DNA of 64,000 nt, taken from contig NC_052675.1 of assembly GCF_016802725.1 (NCBI RefSeq), positions 7,155,622 through 7,219,621 of the forward strand. The letters are read 5' to 3'. Positions within the stretch are counted from its first letter, which is position 1; each line of letters begins with the position of its first letter. Below are positions 11,738-22,339 of this stretch, one piece after another. This stretch comes from Solenopsis invicta. Taxonomy: Eukaryota; Arthropoda; Insecta; Hymenoptera; Formicidae. The notes under the pieces were generated by a model, which was not told the origin of the DNA, did not search any database, and saw only the letters and a program-made list of their open reading frames with translations. The position numbers and the translations under genes were made by a program.

Positions 11738-12197
11738 ACCGATAGTGAAGAGGAGGGAGGAGGGAAAAGGTAGAAGATTATAGGGGGGTTACACTTACGC
11801 AAACGGTGTATAAAGTGTACACGGCGGTTCTGGCAAAGAAATTGAAGGAAGAAGTGGGGAATAAAAGGATATTACCACCGAGTCAAACAGGGTTCAGGAG
11901 AGAGATAGGAACAATAGATCACATATACGTATTAAACCATCTAGTAAATAAGAAAGTAGCGGAAACGAAAGGCAAAATAGTAGTTATGTTCGTGGATATA
12001 AAAGCAGCGTTTGTCTCGGTGAATAGGGATACTGGTACAGACAATGAGGAGGAAGGGAGTGAGAGAGAGTTTGGTGGTAAGGTGTGAGGAGATTTTGGAG
12101 GAGACAATAAGTAGAGTAAGCGTGGAGGAAAGGGAGGAGGGAAACTTTTGGACAGGTAGAGGAATAAGACAGGGATGTCCGTTGATCCTAAGCATGT
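11738..12197 (+). pseudogene. LINE reverse transcriptase, N-terminal fragment
   Basis: Frames read PIVKRREEGKGR, then YRGVTLTQTVYKVYTAVLAK, PPSQTGFRR and VMFVDIKAAF, which are RT blocks 0 to 3 of a LINE. The catalytic Asp of block A (FVDIKAAF) is present. Further on RGIRQGCPL is RT block B/4. Frameshifts lie near 11783 and 12035. The segment ends where Copia-1 entered (target CATGT at 12193). Confidence 0.8.
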
Positions 12198-12976
12198 TGT
12201 TGTCATAAGCGTGGTTCGTCTCAAAAGAACGAGAAAGATTATGATGCAATTAGAATGCACAGTTTAATGTTTCGACAAACGAAACAAATTCGATATACAG
12301 GCACACATATATAAATGGATTTATACATCAATATGTACAGGGTGTCAGGTAACGATCGCCCGTGGTTTCGTGGATTGATAAATCAAGTAAAACTGAGCAG
12401 AAAAGTCCTTTACCACTTTTTAATATTTGCCATAGTTAACGAAATAAAAATTAATAAAGTCTGCGAATAAGCGCGTATCACCGCGCGCAAGGACCGCCCG
12501 CCGGTCGCCGAGACGTAGGCAGCCGCGACTGTAGGCGCGGCGCTGTGCGGTGAGGAAGGAAAAGCAGTAGCTGTTTTTCCCTCCTCACCGCACAGCGCCG
12601 CGCCTACAGCCGCGGCTGCCTACGTCTCGGCGACCGGCGGGCGGTCCTTGCGCGCGGTGATACGCGCTTATTCGCAGACTTTATTAATTTTTATTTCGTT
12701 AACTATGGCAAATATTAAAAAGTGGTAAAGGACTTTTCTGCTCAGTTTTACTTGATCTATCAATCCACGAAACCACGGGCGATCGTTACCTGACACCCTG
12801 TATATATTGGACTGTTTATTGAATCAGTTTTTGGAACACTAATTTTACAGTGATTTCATTTGTAACCCCCAAAAAAAATATATGAGTGTGTGGCCATCTC
12901 ACGCATTAAATCCTAATTGCTGGTGACACATAGATGGCAGCACCAATACTTTAATATTGATAACTAAATTTCTACA
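12198..12976 (-). repeat. Copia-1 3' LTR (carries a hairpin MITE)
   Basis: Length is 779 bp, or about 314 bp without the MITE at 12338-12800 and its TA duplication. It matches the right LTR base for base over most of its length. Confidence 0.85.
12338..12800. mobile_element. 463-bp near-perfect hairpin MITE, TA target
   Basis: The element starts CAGGGTGTCAGGTAACGATC and ends with its reverse complement, flanked by TA at 12336-12337 and 12801-12802. The two arms of about 220 bp are almost perfectly complementary, including a GC-rich core near 12485-12655, with only a short loop around 12570. TA duplication points to Tc1/mariner mobilisation. Its first bases CAGGGTGTC are shared with the ends of the element at 47849-50099. 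Confidence 0.85.
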
Positions 12977-12987
12977 AAATGGCCCCT

Positions 12988-15900
12988 TCACCAGCAAATG
13001 AACAAAATCATGATGAAAATAAATTCTAGAAAATATGGTTTCCTTTGAATAGAAAAAGTCTTAGTCATATAATCCGCCATATTTTTTCTGGAAGGTACAT
13101 ATTGCAAGTCAAATAAATCACGATTTATACAGTCTTTTACGAAATGATATCTAAGCTCAATGTGCTTAGTTCGCGAGTTTTCGATATCCTTTTTGGAACA
13201 ACTGATTGCTCCCAAATTATCACAGTATATTATTGGCTTGGGTACATTAAGATGTATAATCTTGCTAAATTCTTTCACGACTCTATGAAGCCATATATTT
13301 TTCTTAGCTGCTGCATTGAAAGCAACATACTGCGCTTCCATTGACGATAATGAAATACATTTTTGTTTTACCAATTTCCAAGATACTATCGCAGTCCCGA
13401 GCCTAATTATGTAACCGGTGATGGATCTTCGTTCGTCGGCTACAGCCCAGCTCGCGTCCACGTATGTATTGATGGTGAGTTCGTCAGTCTTCAGATGTAG
13501 AACGGCATCTCGTGTAGTCCATAAGTAACGCACAACGCCACAAAGGCCGTCCCATAGAGATTTGTTGTAATTCTCGCAGAATTATGCGTAGTAATTCACT
13601 GAATATGATATGTCAGGTCTGCTTCGATTGGATATATATTGCAAACAACCCAACAAATTTCTGTACGGATAATTAGATCCTGCCTTGTCTTCTGTGGTCT
13701 GTATATCCGGCCTCGGCATTCCATGCGGAGATGCTGGCAATGATAGCGGTACTTTACTAATAGAGGGGAATAGCTGCTTCAATTCTTCAATATATTGTTT
13801 TTGATGTAATCCAATTACACCTCCTTCATTAACGAATTGTACTCCAAGTAGTTTACTTATCGGACCAATTTTCTTGATTTCAAAGCAGGATTCTAGTGTG
13901 GATATTACCACATCCAAGTAGAACTTGGCAGCAAAAATGGCAATATCGTCCACGTATATTAGTAGCATGGCTTTGTCTTCATATCCGAATACGCAGTTGG
14001 CTGATTTGAAAAGTGTGAAGCCGCGTTCCAGTAATGTCTTTCGTAATTTTGCATGCCACTCTTTACCACTCTGGTGTAGCCCGTAAATGGATTTGTTTAG
14101 TTTACAAATTTTGTTCACGTCCCCTTCGGATCCTTGAGATTGTGACATATAAATGACATGTGTCAATTCACCGTATAGATACGCTCTTTTGACATCTATT
14201 GGATATGATAGCCATCCTAATACACTGATACAAATTGCATAAAACAGTCTGAGCAACGAGAAGTCTATAACCGGGCTAAAGACGTCATCGTAATCAATTC
14301 CGGAAATTTGCCGATGACCCCCTGCGACCAATCTTGCTTTAAATTTTAGTATCTCGCCCTTGGTATTAGTTTTTACGGTGTAAACCCATCGATTGGTTAT
14401 TACTGGCATGTCAGTACTTTGTGGGACAATGGTCCAGACTTTTCTTTGTTTAAGCATGTTTAATTCTTTCTTCATTGCCATTTCCCATTGGAGTCGTTGT
14501 GGACTATTGATGGCTTCAATATAGCTCTTCGGAATAACGATGTCCTTGTCATTTACTAGTCATGTTTCCAAAACACCCTCGTTGTCGCTATTTTCCAGCT
14601 CTTCATATTCGCTTTCAAAAGATTCAGCATTTGTTTTCACTATGGGTTTGGGAGTTGGCACGTGCTCGATCTCTTCTTTGGTATTGAAGTCGAATTCTTC
14701 TGGACGGTATTCGATCGAGTGCTCTTCGCAATATTTTCGGACATTTCCTAAAGATTTCATTCGTTCTCGCTTACCATCTGGATTACGAATCAAATAATAG
14801 AAGACTTCTATGCGGTTACTCCATTTTCTCCTACCTAATACTCTCTCTACTTTGACAGGAGGTAGCGGCACATTTGCATTTTCAAGAGGAAGTATTTCGA
14901 CTTTTTTTTCTCCTGTTGTCATGTCTAATTCGCTTTCATCGTTGTACAGTAGTGTATCTTTAGATGATTGACCTTGTGACTTTCTTCGTTGTTGGATGTC
15001 GTCCTTATACATGACTGACTCTTTGAATCTAACGTGGATAGTATCTTTTACTTCATTTAGTTTTGGAATCCAAACCCGGAATGCTGCGAAGAAAAACTTC
15101 CAATTTGGTTTGTAGATGCGACAGGCATTTTCGGTGATCACGGCGTGATGATTTCCTTGATCTAACTTTACTCCAGATAACAAATGAATTCTGAAAGTAG
15201 GAACATACAAGACGTTATACAGGTGAAGAGTTTTCCTACCTTTAAGTTAAGAGTGATGTCTCCACGACCCTTTACCTCAATCATCGTATTGAGATCAGCA
15301 ACTTTCACATTCAATTGAATTTCTTGAAAATTCTTAAACAGTGAGATGTCATTACAGAAATGTACACTTGCACCGGAATCGACTATCCACTTATTCTCAG
15401 TAGTTTGTGATTGCAAACAATGTGGTGTTGTTACAAAGAATCCTGTCTCGTCCCCCTTTGCCGTACGTGCATTGCCTTTAAATTTGTTTCGACAATCCTT
15501 TGCCATGTGTCCCTCCTTTCTACATCTGAAGCACTTAATCTGACCTCTTTGTTGCGGCGACTGTGCCTTGTATTGTTGTGGCCCCTGTCTTCGATATCCT
15601 TTATTCTTCTGGTTACCGGTAGCTAACGCGTTGTTTACATCATCGACTTTGTCATCTCGAGCTCTTTGTTTAATACGACATTTCTCCGCTATCAAAGCCT
15701 CTGCAATGTGGTCGACCTTGAAATCCTTGTTCGGTACTTTATGCAGCGCTTGAACTATGCTATCATACTCTTTTGGAAAGCGTCTAATCAATTGAAATGT
15801 TACCATTTGCTCCGAGTATATGAATCCAGCTTCTACCATATCATTAACCTTTTTCTTTATTCTACCTATGTACATACCTATAGATTCTTCATCTGGTTTG

Positions 15901-16304
15901 AATCTCATTTCGTAAAATTTATCAAATAGGCCGGCTAACCTCGCTCTGGTAGTTGGCTCAAAGTGTTCCTTTATTTTAGTCCAGGTCCGTATCGAAGTAT
16001 CTGAGTCGTCTAAAATGGCCAATATCTCGTTGGAGCAACTCAACAGAATCGTAGTAACTGCTCGGTCTTCTCTACGTTGGTAAGCATTTATTTCTTTCGT
16101 CGAGGCATCCGATCCCAGCGGAGACTCCATGCCGTTGATTAGTTTTAAGCAGCCTCGTTGTCTCAACAACAATCGAATTCTCTGTTTCCATTCCAAATAA
16201 TTAGTCAATGTTAATTTTGGAACATCGTTAGTAGATACCTGAGAATATCTAGTTAGTAGAATATCTTCTAAGTTTCCCATCGTGTATTGCTGCCCGTTTA
16301 TCAT
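12988..16304 (-). pseudogene. gag-pol: Copia-1 gag-pol, integrase deleted
   Basis: From 16304 the frame gives a copia gag (TLTNYLEWKQRI), a CCHC knuckle (CFRCRKEGHMAKDC) and the protease motif VDSGASVHF. Near 15170-15210 there is a frame change, and the GAG-pre-integrase and catalytic integrase core are missing: ACRIYKPNWKF runs straight into the post-integrase segment FRVWIPKLNEVKDTIHVRF. RT follows after an in-frame TAG at 14560 (GIDYDDVFSPV, YVDDIAIFA). RNase H follows after another in-frame stop at 13582 (TYVDASWAVADERRSITGY, IIYCDNLGAI). An internal deletion of roughly 300 residues plus stops makes it non-functional. Confidence 0.85.
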
Positions 16305-16354
16305 TTTTTGTTATTTCCTGTTCGCTTTGCCACGCGGCACTGGGCCCATAACCT

Positions 16355-16484
16355 TGTTGTCATAAGCGTGGTTCGTCTCAAAAGAACGAGAAAGATTATG
16401 ATGCGATTAGAATGCACAGTTTAATGTTTCGACAAACGGAACAAATTCGATATAGAGGCACACGTATATAAATGGATTTATACA

Positions 16485-16521
<37 letters not shown>

Positions 16522-16667
16522 GACCGTTTATTGAATCAGCTTTCGGAACACTTATTTTACAGTGATACCATTTGTAACCCCCAAAAAAAATATATGAGTG
16601 TGTGGCCGTCTTACGCATTAAATCCTAATTGCTGATGACACATAGATGGCAGCACCGATACTTTAAT
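16355..16667 (-). repeat. Copia-1 5' LTR, first part
   Basis: This begins at TGTTGTCATAAG beside the primer-binding site and runs to the Gypsy-1 insertion. The last 25 bp of the LTR lie at 21292-21316. A (TA)n tract at about 16485-16519 is expanded relative to the other LTR. Confidence 0.85.
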
Positions 16668-16870
16668 TGTAGCCACTTATTGTATAAATCACTAGATTTA
16701 TATTTGATAAAGAGATATTTATTAAGACGTATAAACTCTTTGACAGGCAGAATAATAATAAAAAAGTAAATGTTAATAACAAAAGATGTTTAGTGTGTTG
16801 CTAAGTAACAAGTGTAGAAAGTGTAAGTGTAAGAATAAAAGTGTAAGTGAAAGAGTGTAAGAACGCCACA
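16668..16870 (-). repeat. Gypsy-1 3' LTR
   Basis: 203 bp, with TGTGGCG at its minus-strand start and GGCTACA at its end. It appears identical to 21089-21291. Confidence 0.9.
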
Positions 16871-16891
16871 GTACTCCCCCCAAAGCGACGA

Positions 16892-19800
16892 CTACGTTGC
16901 GAAATGAACTTTCTTCTTAGCCGGGTAAGTTCTTAAAGGTCTTGAAACAGGAACAGAAATAGAAGCGGGAACATCCAAACTGGTAACAGGTTCCGTAGAA
17001 GAAGAGCAAGGTAAGGAAGTAGAAACTGCGGAGAAATCTTCTCTCGGAAGAAAAGCTGGTTTAAGCCGTTCCGTAGAAACATTAACAATATTACCTGAAA
17101 CGTTTATAGAGAACAAATAATCAGAAATACGTTTGACAACCAGAAAAGGCCCAGAATAAGGAGGTTGAAGAGACTTCTTGACAGCATCATCACGAATCCA
17201 AACGTGAGTACAATCAAAAAGATTTTTATGTACAAAAGGAGATTTCTTGATGTGATGACTGGTTGGTGAAGATCTAACATTCCTCATATGAATTCTGTGT
17301 TTTTCTAAAAAGATTTCAGGATCCACAGGAAAATCCTCTTCAATAAAAAATTCTCCAGGAATCCGAAGAGTGGTTCCATAGAGTAATTCCGCAGGTGAAG
17401 CTTTTAAATCTTCTTTAAAACATGAACGAAGACCAAGAAGAACTGAAGGAAGAGATTCTAACCAATTCTTCGTCTGATGACACATAATGGCAGTCTTGAG
17501 AGTCCTATGCCATCTTTCCAAAATGCCATTTGAAGCAGGATGATAAGCAGAAGTTCTTTTCCGGTCACAACCAATCAAATTGGTTAAAGCCTTGAAAAGA
17601 GATGCTTCAAACTGCGATCCTTGATCCGTGGTGATAGTTAAAGGAAAACCGTATCTAGCTACCCAATGAGTATAAAAAGCTGTAGAAACAGTGTCAGCAG
17701 AAATTTCCTTAAGAGGGATAGCTTCAGGCCATCGTGAAAAACGGTCAATAATCGTGAGGCAATAACGAAAATCTTGACAAGATGGAAGGGGACCAATCAA
17801 ATCTAAATGGACATGTTGAAAACGCTGATCAGGAATTGCGATTTTAACAGGAACATTCTTCGTGTGTCTTGAAATCTTAGAGCGTTGACAAGATAGACAC
17901 GTACGAGTCCATTCTTTAATGTCCTTTTTTAAAGATGGCCAAATAAATTTTTGCAAAAGTTGTTTAGCTGTTGATCTACCACTGGGATGAGCAAGACCAT
18001 GAACAACATCAAAAATTCTCTTGCGAAGAGGTTTAGGCACATATGGACGAATTAGTTCAGAAGAACAATCGCAATAAATAGGAGAAGTTGAACCAGAAAG
18101 AATAAGTTTCCTTAATTGAAGAGAAGAGTTCGAAGAAAGTAAGTCTTGAAGTTCTTCATCTTCTTTTTGAAAATCAGCCAACTCATCAAGAGAAACTATA
18201 ATTGGCATTGAAACTGATTCAATTCTTGAAAGAGCATCGGCTACAGAATTTAACTTGCCTGAAATATAAACAATATCAGTAGAAAATTGGGCTATAAAAT
18301 CCAATTGTCTGATCTGTCTAGGAGATGCTTTATCAAGTTTCTGCCGAAAAGCATAAATCAAAGGCTTGTGATCTGTTCTAATAATCAGTTGACGTCCTTC
18401 AAGTAAGTATTTAAAGTGCTTGATAGCTAAATAAATACTAAGTAGTTCTCGATCATAGGTGCTATAATTCTTCTGAGTTTGATCAAGTTTTTTAGAAAAG
18501 AATGCAATAGGTTTATTAACATTATCAATGGTTTGTTCCAGAGACGCTCCAACAGCAAAATTAGAGGCATCACAAGTTAAAATCAAAGGAACGTGAGGTG
18601 CAGGATGAGAAAGAGTAGTAACTCGAAGAAGTTCTTCTTTGCAATTTTCAAAGGCTGTTTCAGATTCATTATTCCAAGTGATAACTCTTCTATCTCTCTT
18701 GCGACTATCCTTTAAAAATTCATTAAGTAAAGCTTGATGTTCGGCTGCATTTTTAAGACAGCGACGATAATAATTGATAATGCCAATAAATCTGCGCATA
18801 TCATGAATTGTCTTAGGTCTAGGATAATCAATAATAGATTTTACTTTTTCCGTTGAAGGTTTAATACCTTGACTTGAAACTAGGTATCCAAGGAAAGAAA
18901 GTTCTTTTTGTCCGAAAAGACATTTGGTTACATTAATTGACATTCCGGCCTGTAATAAACGATTAAAAATAATGCGCAAATGGGCAATATGTTCTTGTTC
19001 ATTTTTGGAAGCTATAAGAATGTCGTCAAGATAGCAAAAAGCAAAATCTAAATCACTGAGCAGTGAGTTCATTAATCTCTGGAAAGTTTGAGCCGCGTTA
19101 CGAAGACCAAAAGGCATGACTAAAAATTCAAAAAGTCCAAAAGGTGTGGTAACGGCGGTCTTGTGAATATCCTCTTTGGCGACGGGTACTTGATAGTACG
19201 CTTTTACTAAGTCAATCTTGGAGAAGATATTCTTACCATAAAGTCCAGAGGTAAAATCTTGAATATGAGGCAGTGGGTAACGATCAGGAACAGTGACCGA
19301 ATTTAACGCACGATAATCGCCACAAAGTCTCCAAACATTTTCCGATTTGGGAACCATATGTAAAGGAGCTGCCCAAGTACTACTCGAAGGTCTACAAATT
19401 CCTTGTTCCATCATGAACTTGAATTCCTCCTTGGCGAACTTGAGTTTTTCCGGAGAAAGTCTTCTGGGAACTGAAAATTTAGGAGATCCTTCCGTGATGA
19501 TACGATGTTCAATTCCATGAGACTTCACCGAAGAAAGAGGAGCAAATCAAGTAAGTCCAGGAAAATCTGCTAAAATCCTGTGATAGGGAGAGTCGGGAGA
19601 CGTGGTACATATAGATAATTGTGAAACTTCTTGGATCTTTCCAAAATGTTTAAGGCCAGTAACAGAGTCAATCAAACGTTTGTTTTTAATATCAACTAGG
19701 AGATTAAAATATCCAAGGAAATCTGCACCTAAAATGGGACGTTGAATATCCGCGATGCAAAATTTCCAACGGAAATTTCTCCTGAGGCCAAGATCCAAAG

Positions 19801-20030
19801 AAAGAGTTTTAGAACCGAAAGTATGAATTTGAGTACCGTTAGCAGCAAAAAGTTTAAAATTAGCTGGTAATGATTTAAACAAAACTCTCTTAGGTAATAA
19901 GGAAATATCAGCGCCAGTATCAATAAGAAAATGTAAATTAGAAGATTTGTCAAAAATTACGAGGCGGTGACAAGGTAAACCGTTGTAAGCAGCCTCAATC
20001 TTCAACGGCGCTTCTAGTTTTCCTGAGAGT
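16892..20030 (-). pseudogene. pol: Gypsy-1 pro-pol with a single premature stop
   Basis: The frame starts in the -1 phase relative to the end of gag and is open from about 20030. Protease FLIDTGADISLLP lies at about 19910. An in-frame TGA at 19547-19549 interrupts it between the protease and RT parts. The rest (19546-16892, at least 878 codons) is intact: RT with CYLDDILIAS, RNase H (LTCDASNFAVGA, IIRTDHKPLIYAF), integrase zinc region (HPSGRSTAKQLL...CLSCQ) and core (HLDLIGPLP, TDQGSQFEA, ERWHRTLK). The stop could come from a C-to-T change in an Arg codon. Apart from it the polyprotein looks complete, so the copy is freshly disabled or needs readthrough. Confidence 0.88.
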
Positions 20031-20967
20031 CAGTAAGAGTTTTTGACATCGTGCAAGGAATGGTACATTTCTTTGCTTTATCACCAAATTTTTTATGATA
20101 AAAACAAATTGACTGATCTTTAGAAATAGTTTTTTTATTCCGTGAATGTGATCTAAATTTTGATTTGCTTCTAGATCGGCTAGAAGATCTGCCACGACGA
20201 TGAGAAACTTCAAGCGCAGTAATTCTTCGTTCCAATTCAGAAAAATCCGGTTGTTTAGAGGTTGATTGCGTATTAACTTCCGCGACTTGAAAACCAGTAT
20301 CACGTTCAACAATTTTATCCGCAAGTTCCGAGAGCTTGACTAAAGGTACGTTTTCAACAACAGCAAGAGTCGCTTGAACTCTATATGGTAAGCGTTGTAG
20401 CCAAATCGAATGTAAAATGTTGTCTGCTAAAGAACCACCGGATAATTGACGGATTTCGCGTAAAAGTTCTGAAGGTTTCTTGTCATTTAATTCAATACCG
20501 GCTAATAATTGTCTCAAACGTTTTTCTTCAGAATCCGTGAAACGGTGAATTAGAGCTTTCTTTAATTGATTATATTTATCAATTTCAGGCGGATTTTCAA
20601 CAATTTCCGATATCGCGACTAAAGCTTGTTCATCGAGATGACGAATAACAGAACTATATTTAATATCTTCGGAACGGATACGGTATACAGTAAATTCACT
20701 CTCAATCTGAGCAAACCACAGTTTAGGTTGCTTATGCCAAAAGGTTGGAAGTTTCAACAGGCGAAATTCATTAGAATGGATCTGAGTGGACTCACCCAAT
20801 AACTGATGTTCTATACCAGAAGATAAATCTAAATTTTCCGTTCCGACCTGTTGTTGAAGGCTCACAGTTGATGCTGTAGTCGAAGTCGACGGAGTCAACT
20901 CAGATTTAACAGGAGTTCTGTCCACAGGCATTTTATCAATGATTTGATGTTTCCAGAGAAGAGCCAA
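20014..20967 (-). CDS. gag: Gypsy-1 Gag, 317 aa
   Basis: Open from Met at 20967; a second Met 12 codons in (MPVDRTPVK) is an alternative start. Residues 60-220 hold a capsid-like region (LKLPTFWHKQPKLWFAQIES, LLREIRQLSGG). It is followed by an Arg/Ser-rich basic stretch (GRSSSRSRSKSKFRSHS) and a Cys/His cluster of the CFYHKKFGDKAKKC type, common in Mag-like Gypsy elements. Gag forms the particle and binds the RNA. The stop at 20014 overlaps the pro-pol frame, which lies in -1. GGAAAAC just before the stop is a possible slip site, though not a canonical heptamer. Confidence 0.88.
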   Translation of the reverse strand: MALLWKHQIIDKMPVDRTPVKSELTPSTSTTASTVSLQQQVGTENLDLSSGIEHQLLGESTQIHSNEFRLLKLPTFWHKQPKLWFAQIESEFTVYRIRSEDIKYSSVIRHLDEQALVAISEIVENPPEIDKYNQLKKALIHRFTDSEEKRLRQLLAGIELNDKKPSELLREIRQLSGGSLADNILHSIWLQRLPYRVQATLAVVENVPLVKLSELADKIVERDTGFQVAEVNTQSTSKQPDFSELERRITALEVSHRRGRSSSRSRSKSKFRSHSRNKKTISKDQSICFYHKKFGDKAKKCTIPCTMSKTLTDSQEN

Positions 20968-21088
20968 GACGATCCAGGAATCAAAATTCGAAGATTCTTG
21001 TTGACACCAAATGACACTTCGGAAATCAAACTTCCCGCGTCAAGAGATATTCCAGCTCACACCGTGATCACGTCGGGGTCACCAAAAA

Positions 21089-21291
21089 TGTAGCCACTTA
21101 TTGTATAAATCACTAGATTTATATTTGATAAAGAGATATTTATTAAGACGTATAAACTCTTTGACAGGCAGAATAATAATAAAAAAGTAAATGTTAATAA
21201 CAAAAGATGTTTAGTGTGTTGCTAAGTAACAAGTGTAGAAAGTGTAAGTGTAAGAATAAAAGTGTAAGTGAAAGAGTGTAAGAACGCCACA
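21089..21291 (-). repeat. Gypsy-1 5' LTR
   Basis: 203 bp, identical to the 3' copy by eye. The primer-binding site lies immediately below it at about 21070-21085. Confidence 0.9.
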
Positions 21292-21316
21292 TAATATTGA
21301 TAACTAAATTTCTACA

Positions 21317-21475
21317 CAGGTTCATACTACTATTAACGGATTTGGATGATGAATTAGAGAAGGGGGGCTGGAGGGAGTAAAGGTGAAGAGAAGAAAAATC
21401 TGTTCCCTGGCGTATTCGGATGATGGCAGAAAATGGAGCAGAAATGAAAGGGCTAATAAAAACATTAAAAGGATA
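21317..21475 (+). pseudogene. LINE reverse transcriptase, middle fragment
   Basis: Reads FILLLTDLDDELEKGGW, then in another frame ICSLAYSDD, the RT catalytic box normally YADD. A deletion follows before IKTLKGY. It continues after the CMC transposon at 31048 in the same codon (GGA TAT). Confidence 0.75.
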
Positions 21476-22339
21476 CCCAGGTAGAACATAAAACTCAAAA
21501 TGACATCATAATGACATCACTTAAAATTCGGAAAAAATCATAATGATTCATTCGATACATTTTTAGCGATGTTTCGGGGACTTATTTTTGATATCATATT
21601 GATTTTATTATGACTCCCAGAAAGAAGAATATTACGTAAAATTAAATGGTAGAAACTTTATTTCATCATAAATTATTGTTATAAAAGTAATAAACTTCAT
21701 TGCACAAATAGCACTTTTCCAAGAAGAACAGAAAGTAGAATTATAATATTATTTTGATTGTTCTGTTCTCCTTGGATTTACACCCAATGCTAAAAACTAA
21801 ACTTGTTATATTAATATCTATTATTAAAAACAAATGTTAATCAAATATTAATCAAAAATTTTTTTATAATTAAGAAAAAAACAAAAATATAATTTTTTAT
21901 AAAGTAACATCTCTTGACGTTACAGTAAATATAAAGCTTATACAGAAATGTATAACACAAATATATAATGTGGAAACCGGAAAAAGACGCAAATCTATCA
22001 AACGGAAATCTATATTATTTAAAAAAAAAATATCGTAATGGAAATCGATATCATTTGAAAAATGGAAATCAATCAAAACGATAATCTGTATTATTTTAAA
22101 AAAAAATCGTAATATTGTTTTATCTTGTTATGCCTTGTTTTAATTTGCTTTGTAAAGTTTTGAGGAATTTGCACGACTAGATTTTCCTCTGATTACTTGT
22201 GTGGAACCAACGTGACATTTTCTTCTCTGCCTGTACCAAATTGCTATCAGGGAATACCTTTAAAACAGCACTTATATATACAAAATAGAGATTAGTGTGT
22301 TTATTTGAAAATAAAAAATATTATTTGTAAAGTGCTACA
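21476..22339. other. Left subterminal region of the CMC transposon
   Basis: AT-rich non-coding sequence after the inverted end, with ATGACATCA copies in the first 50 bp. It contains the expected 3' end of the minus-strand DUF4806 gene; no other gene is seen. Confidence 0.5.

Larger units (their letters stand above)
16668..21291 (-). mobile_element. Gypsy-1 LTR retrotransposon, 4624 bp, young
   Basis: Two LTRs of 203 bp (16668-16870, 21089-21291) look identical. TAAT at 16664-16667 and 21292-21295 is the 4-bp TSD. The primer site on the minus strand reads TGGTGACCCCGACGTG just inside the 5' LTR, and a TTTGGGGGGAGTAC purine tract abuts the 3' LTR. Gag and pro-pol fill the interior. Identical LTRs imply recent insertion. 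Confidence 0.93.
12198..21316 (-). mobile_element. Copia-1 LTR retrotransposon, full span with nested inserts
   Basis: LTRs at 12198-12976 and 16355-21316 share the TGTTGTCATAAGCG...ATTTCTACA ends. Flanks are CATGT (12193-12197) and CAGGT (21317-21321), a 5-bp TSD with one change. The primer site at 16337-16354 reads GGTTATGGGCCCAG on the minus strand, the internal initiator-tRNA site used by copia. A purine tract GAAGGGGCC abuts the 3' LTR at 12977. Each LTR has an insert: a MITE in the left and Gypsy-1 in the right. Confidence 0.9.
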
